This document shows positions 15,370 to 17,947 of a stretch of 17,947 nucleotides of DNA, in pieces; position 1 is the first letter of the stretch, and each line of letters opens with the position of its first letter. The translations under genes and the position numbers were made by a program. The stretch is from JBAZJN01 sp041651295 (GTDB lineage Bacteria > Patescibacteriota > UBA1384 > XYA2-FULL-43-10 > CAINNR01), in contig JBAZJN010000020.1 in assembly GCA_041651295.1 (NCBI GenBank), positions 1 to 17,947 of the forward strand. Direction: 5' to 3'. The notes beneath the pieces were generated by a model. The model ran no database searches. It was given only the letters and a program-made list of their open reading frames with translations, and had not been told where the DNA came from.

Positions 15370-15591
15370 ATGGCAAAATTTGAAATCGAAGTTGACGAAG
15401 AATTAATGCCGCTTTTAAAAGCGGTTACTGACAAAGCATTGGTAACTCCTCAAATTTATTTAACAAATATTTGCACAAATTGGTTAATGGAACAATATCG
15501 TGGGCTTGTAATTAAAAAAATACAAGATGCGCCTTTAATCCAGCTCAAAACAACGAGAACATATTTAGATAATTTAACTAAAATACAATAA
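15370..15591 (+). CDS. Small ribbon-helix-helix-like protein
   Basis: The protein has 73 residues from ATG 15370. An in-frame TTG at 15343 overlaps the fibre gene and is not preferred. An N-terminal strand (KFEIEVDEELM) is followed by two helices separated by a turn (LLKAVTDKALVTPQIYL, NICTNWLMEQYRGL). This is the order of an Arc/MetJ-type ribbon-helix-helix or a related small dimer. A C-terminal helix follows. DNA binding is not shown. Between fibre genes such small proteins may also be assembly helpers. The assignment is by pattern only. Confidence 0.5.
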   Translation: MAKFEIEVDEELMPLLKAVTDKALVTPQIYLTNICTNWLMEQYRGLVIKKIQDAPLIQLKTTRTYLDNLTKIQ

Positions 15592-15592
15592 T

Positions 15593-16192
15593 ATGGCAAA
15601 TTTTCCTACATCACTTGACACGTTCGTTGACGAAGAAGATGGCGTGAGTTATCCGGTTGCTTCGGATATGAATGGTGTTTATGATGCGATTGAAAAAATT
15701 GAAGCGACAATCGGTATCACTGATTCCGCGGTCGCGACAAGTCACGATTATCGGATTGCTGCGATTGAAACATTTGGAAGTGAAGTTACTAGCGCCGACA
15801 AATATGTCGGTAAAACAGCAACTCAGACATTATCTAGTAAAACGCTGACAAAGCCGACGATAAATGGTTCTATTTTAGGAACAGCAGCATATACCCCAGA
15901 CGCTGCCGGCACAGCGACACTCGATTGTGCTGCAGCGACAAGACATGTTATCACAATGCCGGCAGGTAATATTACAATCGCATTATCGAATATTTCAACC
16001 AATCAAGTAATTGAAATAGAAATAATTCAAGATGGTGTTGGTTCGAGAACCGTAACGTGGTTTACGACGATAAAATGGCCCGGTGGAACAGCGCCGGTTT
16101 TGACGACAACCGCAAGCAAAAAAGACGTTTTTATGATTGTATGCACTGGGGCGGGAACATATGATGGGCATATTGCAAGTAAAAAAATATAA
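15593..16192 (+). CDS. Tail fibre protein
   Basis: The protein has 199 residues. The N-terminus reads FPTSLDTFVDEEDG and then SDMNGVYDAIEKIEATIG, the common phage fibre start in which a short LDtf segment precedes a trimer-forming helix. Residues about 70-95 contain KTATQTLSSKTLTKPTING, a frequent fibre linker (T-x-T-L-t-n-K-T-L-t-s-P). The C-terminal beta domain (HVITMPAGNITIALSNIS and VTWFTTIKWPGGTAP) resembles fibre-tip modules. The start ATG is in ACAATAATATGG, with no SD. It is the third of four consecutive fibre-region genes. Confidence 0.75.
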   Translation: MANFPTSLDTFVDEEDGVSYPVASDMNGVYDAIEKIEATIGITDSAVATSHDYRIAAIETFGSEVTSADKYVGKTATQTLSSKTLTKPTINGSILGTAAYTPDAAGTATLDCAAATRHVITMPAGNITIALSNISTNQVIEIEIIQDGVGSRTVTWFTTIKWPGGTAPVLTTTASKKDVFMIVCTGAGTYDGHIASKKI

Positions 16193-16194
16193 TT

Positions 16195-16917
16195 ATGGCA
16201 ATAATTACAAAATATCAAACTATCGGAAGTTATTACTGGATATGTCCAAATGATGTGTGGCAGGTTTTTGTTCAGTGTTGGGGCGGGGGTGGAAATGGCG
16301 GCAGGGGAGAAGATCAACATTCTGGTTATGGCGGAGCAGGTGGCGGCGGTGGTGCATATGCGTCGTCAGTAATTGATGTCGTGCCTGGAGTTTCGTATAA
16401 GATAGTCGTTGGGTCGGTTGCGGGTGATTCATCATTCGGAATAAATTTGGTTGTTGCTGATGGTGGAACGAGCGCATGGGGTCAAAGTTCACCAGGAGCC
16501 GGAGGCCAGGTAGCGAATTGTATCGGGACCGTTAAATACGCGGGCGGTAATGGTGGGGCGGGTGGTGGTTATGGCGGTCAAGCGGGAGGAGCTGGCGGAG
16601 CGGCAGGGCCACACGGCGCCGGTAGAAACTATGGTTTTTCTGGGAGTGGTGAAGACCCAAATAATCCCGGTGGCGATGGTGATGCCGGTTATGGAGGAGA
16701 TGGAGGCGTTGACGACGGAGGAAATGGACATGGAAGTGAATTGGGTGGCGGTGGAGGAGGGGGCGGAGCTAATAATGGAGATGGTGGAAACGGAGGACTT
16801 TACGGGGGAGCTGGCGGTGGAGGAGAAAGCGGTGGAGGAGCGGGTGCAAGAGGACAAGTGATTTTAACATACGATTATGAATATCGCGGTAGTTTACTTT
16901 TTATGAAATTAATTTAA
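16195..16917 (+). CDS. Glycine-rich tail adhesin
   Basis: The protein has 240 residues. The N-terminus (SYYWICPNDVWQVFVQCWGGGGNGG) is the entry strand of glycine-rich fibre domains. Blocks such as GGAGGGGGAYASSV, GGNGGAGGGYGG, GGGGGGGGANNGDGG and GARGQVILTY follow, consistent with a polyglycine-II type receptor-binding fold as in S16-type adhesins. Such domains bind the host surface at the fibre tip. It lies directly after a fibre gene, as expected for an adhesin. The start is two bases after that gene's stop. Glycine codons make it locally GC-rich and leave several frames open. Those frames are not counted as genes. Confidence 0.8.
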   Translation: MAIITKYQTIGSYYWICPNDVWQVFVQCWGGGGNGGRGEDQHSGYGGAGGGGGAYASSVIDVVPGVSYKIVVGSVAGDSSFGINLVVADGGTSAWGQSSPGAGGQVANCIGTVKYAGGNGGAGGGYGGQAGGAGGAAGPHGAGRNYGFSGSGEDPNNPGGDGDAGYGGDGGVDDGGNGHGSELGGGGGGGGANNGDGGNGGLYGGAGGGGESGGGAGARGQVILTYDYEYRGSLLFMKLI

Positions 16918-16927
16918 TAATAATTAT

Positions 16928-17902
16928 ATGGGAAATACAGCAACACAAAATGCACAAATAAAAAAACTCTTGGCGGCCGGAATGACAATCGACTTTATCA
17001 ATGCACATCCCGAGTTTAAGGACGGTACATGGATTGACCCGCAGGATGTTTCAAAATATCTTAATGCTTGGAAAAAAGATAAAGCGGCAAAAGATGCAGC
17101 AACGGCTGCTAAAAAAAAGCAAGAAGAATTCGAGGCGTCAGCTCCCGATATTTTAAAAAATGACCCGGCTTGGGCGACAATGCCTCAAGATATGAGAGAA
17201 ATTGCTGTATATAATTATCAACTTCAACAATCACAAGACGCAGAAAAAGCAAGACTTTTAAATGTTGCCCTTGAAACAGCGGCATCTCAAGCGGACCCGT
17301 ATTGGCGAGAAATTATTAGAATTGCCCAAGACGAATTGGTAAGAGGAATTGAAAGTTTACAGACTGACGCCATGACAAGAGAAGAAACTCTTGTAAAAAG
17401 AAAACAACAAATTGAAGAAGATCTTGCATCTGGCACAACATATTTGACTGACCAACAACGGGCAGATATGAAAGAACAATTAAAAAATTATGACACAGAA
17501 TTAACAAACATTAGAGAAACGGCTGCTCAAAAAGGGATTACATCGAGTTCCATCAAAACAGAAGCAGACGAAATGGCATATGAAAAAAATAAATATACGG
17601 TTGAATCAATGCAACGTGAAGGTCAGAAAGCGCTTAGAGATTTGGGTGTAACAGCGGAAAGAGATATTGATACGATTGAAGATGAGGTTGATGCGTTAAA
17701 AACAGCGTTAGGGCAATCAACAACCGGACTCGTCAGAGAAAGTGAAAAATATTTAGGAACTGAAAATTTGCCGACATTGCCGTCATTCGCCACTCCGCTT
17801 GGCGATATTACCGGAAAACTGTATGAAGAAAAGACAGTAGATATTGAAAATAGAAAAAATGCGATATATAACGATTTAATTGGTAAATCTTTAAACGAAT
17901 AA
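16928..17902 (+). CDS. Coiled-coil virion protein, possibly internal or ejection protein
   Basis: The protein has 324 residues, almost entirely helical and charged, with long Ala/Lys/Glu/Gln-rich stretches (residues 48-90, 95-260) suggesting extended coiled coil. It has a Lys/Ala-rich segment (AWKKDKAAKDAATAAKKKQ) and no membrane segment. The C-terminus is less structured (TENLPTLPSFATPLGDI). No enzyme motif is seen. In short-tailed phages such proteins downstream of the tail genes are often internal head or ejection proteins, which is the best guess. Scaffold-like or tail-associated roles are alternatives. The ATG is in AATTATATGG, with no SD. Confidence 0.5.
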   Translation: MGNTATQNAQIKKLLAAGMTIDFINAHPEFKDGTWIDPQDVSKYLNAWKKDKAAKDAATAAKKKQEEFEASAPDILKNDPAWATMPQDMREIAVYNYQLQQSQDAEKARLLNVALETAASQADPYWREIIRIAQDELVRGIESLQTDAMTREETLVKRKQQIEEDLASGTTYLTDQQRADMKEQLKNYDTELTNIRETAAQKGITSSSIKTEADEMAYEKNKYTVESMQREGQKALRDLGVTAERDIDTIEDEVDALKTALGQSTTGLVRESEKYLGTENLPTLPSFATPLGDITGKLYEEKTVDIENRKNAIYNDLIGKSLNE

Positions 17903-17906
17903 ATAT

Positions 17907-17947
17907 ATGGGAGACACAATTTTGCAAAAAACACTTCCGCCAATGCC
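17907..17947 (+). CDS. Start of an unidentified downstream gene
   Basis: Thirteen complete codons (MGDTILQKTLPPM) follow ATG 17907 in AAATATATGG, the same start context as at 214, 624 and 4434. It begins four bases after the coiled-coil gene. The frame is open to the window edge. Too little is visible to assign a function. Confidence 0.5.
   Translation, partial: MGDTILQKTLPPM

Noticed and set aside
16220..16861. Open frames on both strands over the glycine-rich adhesin
   Set aside because: The repetitive GGN codons suppress stops in other frames. The products are low-complexity and lack domains.

Overview
This window looks like the virion-structure region of a tailed double-stranded DNA phage (or prophage) genome. 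Every supported gene lies on the + strand. Genes are packed tightly, with several ATGA/TAATG-type overlaps, and no intergenic stretch exceeds about 100 bases. TAA, TAG and TGA are all used as stops, so no stop-codon recoding is visible. No tRNA, integrase, transposase, CRISPR array or rRNA is visible. The host cannot be named from the sequence. A useful clue is that nearly all genes lack a Shine-Dalgarno (SD) sequence and start in an A/T-rich context, often AAATATATG. This resembles SD-poor lineages such as Bacteroidota, but that is inference.

Layout. 1-166: tail end of an upstream gene, perhaps portal or protease/scaffold. 214-1601: a small capsid-decoration-like protein and an HK97-fold (Mu gpT-like) major capsid protein. 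1602-1693: a structured gap with hairpins. 1694-2378: a HeH/SAP-like small head protein and a small DUF559/Vsr-like nuclease. 2371-5058: a large beta-rich repetitive fibre-like protein and two small proteins. 5055-7583: a giant collagen-like fibre with an embedded carbohydrate-binding-like module and a distinct C-terminal head domain. 7585-8826: a beta-rich virion protein ending in 11-residue repeats. 8823-10589: a fused FkbM-type methyltransferase and GT4 glycosyltransferase. 10602-11969: a neck/adaptor-like protein. 11974-12821: a cluster of small genes encoding two single-pass membrane proteins, a Lys-rich protein and a zinc-ribbon protein. 12826-14259: a beta-propeller-like tail nozzle/stabilisation protein. 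14259-16917: a fibre module of J-like fibre, small ribbon-helix-helix-like protein, LD-type fibre and glycine-rich adhesin. 16928-17902: a coiled-coil protein, possibly internal/ejection. 17907-end: start of another gene.

How it works together (inference). An adaptor plus a nozzle protein, with no tape measure, tube or sheath gene in view, suggests a short-tailed (podovirus-like) virion bearing several alternative fibres. The most unusual feature is the two-domain sugar-transfer/methylation enzyme inserted among the fibre genes. It may decorate the Ser/Thr-rich collagen-like fibre or another virion or host surface component. The clearest local anomaly is the 12.24-12.82 kb small-gene island. 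It carries SD-like G-rich leaders, a G8 tract and a long hairpin covering a start codon, unlike the rest of the window.
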